6,272 nt of DNA from Thermofilaceae archaeon (GTDB taxonomy: Archaea; Thermoproteota; Thermoprotei; Thermofilales; Thermofilaceae). Both the position numbers and the translations under genes were made by a program. The notes beneath the pieces were generated by a model that was not told the DNA's origin, made no database searches, and saw only the letters and a list, made by a program, of their open reading frames with translations. The stretch is from contig JALURH010000027.1 in the NCBI GenBank assembly GCA_027017025.1, positions 1-6,272 of the forward strand. The letters are read 5' to 3'. Position 1 is the first letter of the stretch. Each line of letters starts with the position of its first letter. This document shows, piece after piece, positions 6,045-6,272 of the stretch.

Positions 6045-6272
6045 CTAAGTATAATTATAGTTTGAGTAAAGAATTAACGACATTATTTTCTGCTCAGCTT
6101 TCCTTAAATGTTCACTTATCGTTGCCTTCGAGACCCCCAAGATACTTGATAGCCCCTCAAGCCTAATCTTCCTCGGCCACTCATAGTATCTCTCGCTCAT
6201 AGCTACCTCAAGTACCTTCCTCTGCATAGGTGTAAGTATCGAGCGTAGCTCAGAGGCTAGCGATATCCTCTG
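6045..6272 (-). CDS. HTH_10 (bacterio-opsin activator-like) transcription regulator, C-terminal part
   Basis: The minus-strand frame is open to the window edge at 6272, giving the last 75 residues of a longer protein. The Met at 6227 is internal: the HTH_10 hallmark begins before it with LTPMQRKVLEVA (fragment residues 13-24), then YYEWPRKIRLEGLSSILGVSKATISEHLRKAE. This matches the C-terminal DNA-binding domain of archaeal Bat-type regulators, with the recognition helix around GVSKATISEHLRKAE. The N-terminal sensory part, if any, lies outside the window. It precedes the kinase gene on the same strand with a 33-base gap, so it may be co-transcribed with the kinase and may control it. This last point is inferred from position only. 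The short tail SNYNYT overlaps a likely promoter. Confidence 0.88.
   Translation of the reverse strand, partial: QRISLASELRSILTPMQRKVLEVAMSERYYEWPRKIRLEGLSSILGVSKATISEHLRKAEQKIMSLILYSNYNYT
6050..6059 (-). promoter_or_regulatory. Probable TATA box of the kinase gene, inside the end of the regulator gene
   Basis: TATAATTATA is a perfect 10-bp A/T palindrome covering the last codons of the upstream regulator. Its centre places a transcript start near 6028 on the minus strand, just before the ribosome site at 6019-6023. The kinase could therefore be transcribed by itself as well as by read-through from the regulator. Being symmetric and also coding for Tyr-Asn-Tyr, it may partly be chance. Confidence 0.45.

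Overview
The window looks like part of a hyperthermophilic crenarchaeal (Thermoproteota, Desulfurococcales-like) genome. The signs are heavy use of ATA, AGG and AGA codons, frequent TTG starts preceded by GGTG or GGAGG ribosome sites, TTTATA-type TATA boxes about 25 bases before predicted transcript starts, T-rich gene ends, and archaeal families (a VapBC module and an HTH_10/Bat-type regulator). The lineage is inferred from style and gene content, not from a marker gene.

Layout. Bases 1-2257 hold the downstream part of a sugar (CUT1-type) ABC transporter operon on the + strand: the C-terminal part of a solute-binding protein, a MalF-like permease and a MalG-like permease, spaced by 11 and 14 bases. 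No ATPase gene is visible. A small palindrome followed by T residues closes the operon. Bases 2331-3107 hold a self-contained vapBC toxin-antitoxin cassette with its own TATA box and a T7 tract after it. Bases 3087-3463 have no intact gene, but they contain a well-formed TATA box, a perfect 12-bp palindrome, an ATG at the expected transcript start, and a frameshifted, truncated protein-coding remnant.

Bases 3464-4480 encode a complete D-2-hydroxyacid dehydrogenase of the phosphoglycerate dehydrogenase/2-ketoacid reductase type, without an ACT domain. It converges tail to tail with, and overlaps by 11 bp, a minus-strand FGGY carbohydrate kinase (4470-6011) that most resembles gluconokinases. 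Upstream of the kinase on the same strand is the 3' end of an HTH_10 (bacterio-opsin-activator type) transcription regulator.

How they may work together: the importer brings in a sugar or sugar acid. The kinase could phosphorylate a sugar or sugar acid, the dehydrogenase could interconvert a 2-keto acid and a 2-hydroxy acid, and the regulator could control the kinase. That linkage rests on proximity and is inference. The most unusual items are the gene remnant with its intact promoter and palindrome, and the pairing of a gluconokinase-like enzyme with a hydroxyacid dehydrogenase. I found no RNA gene, CRISPR array, transposase or clearly new multi-gene system.
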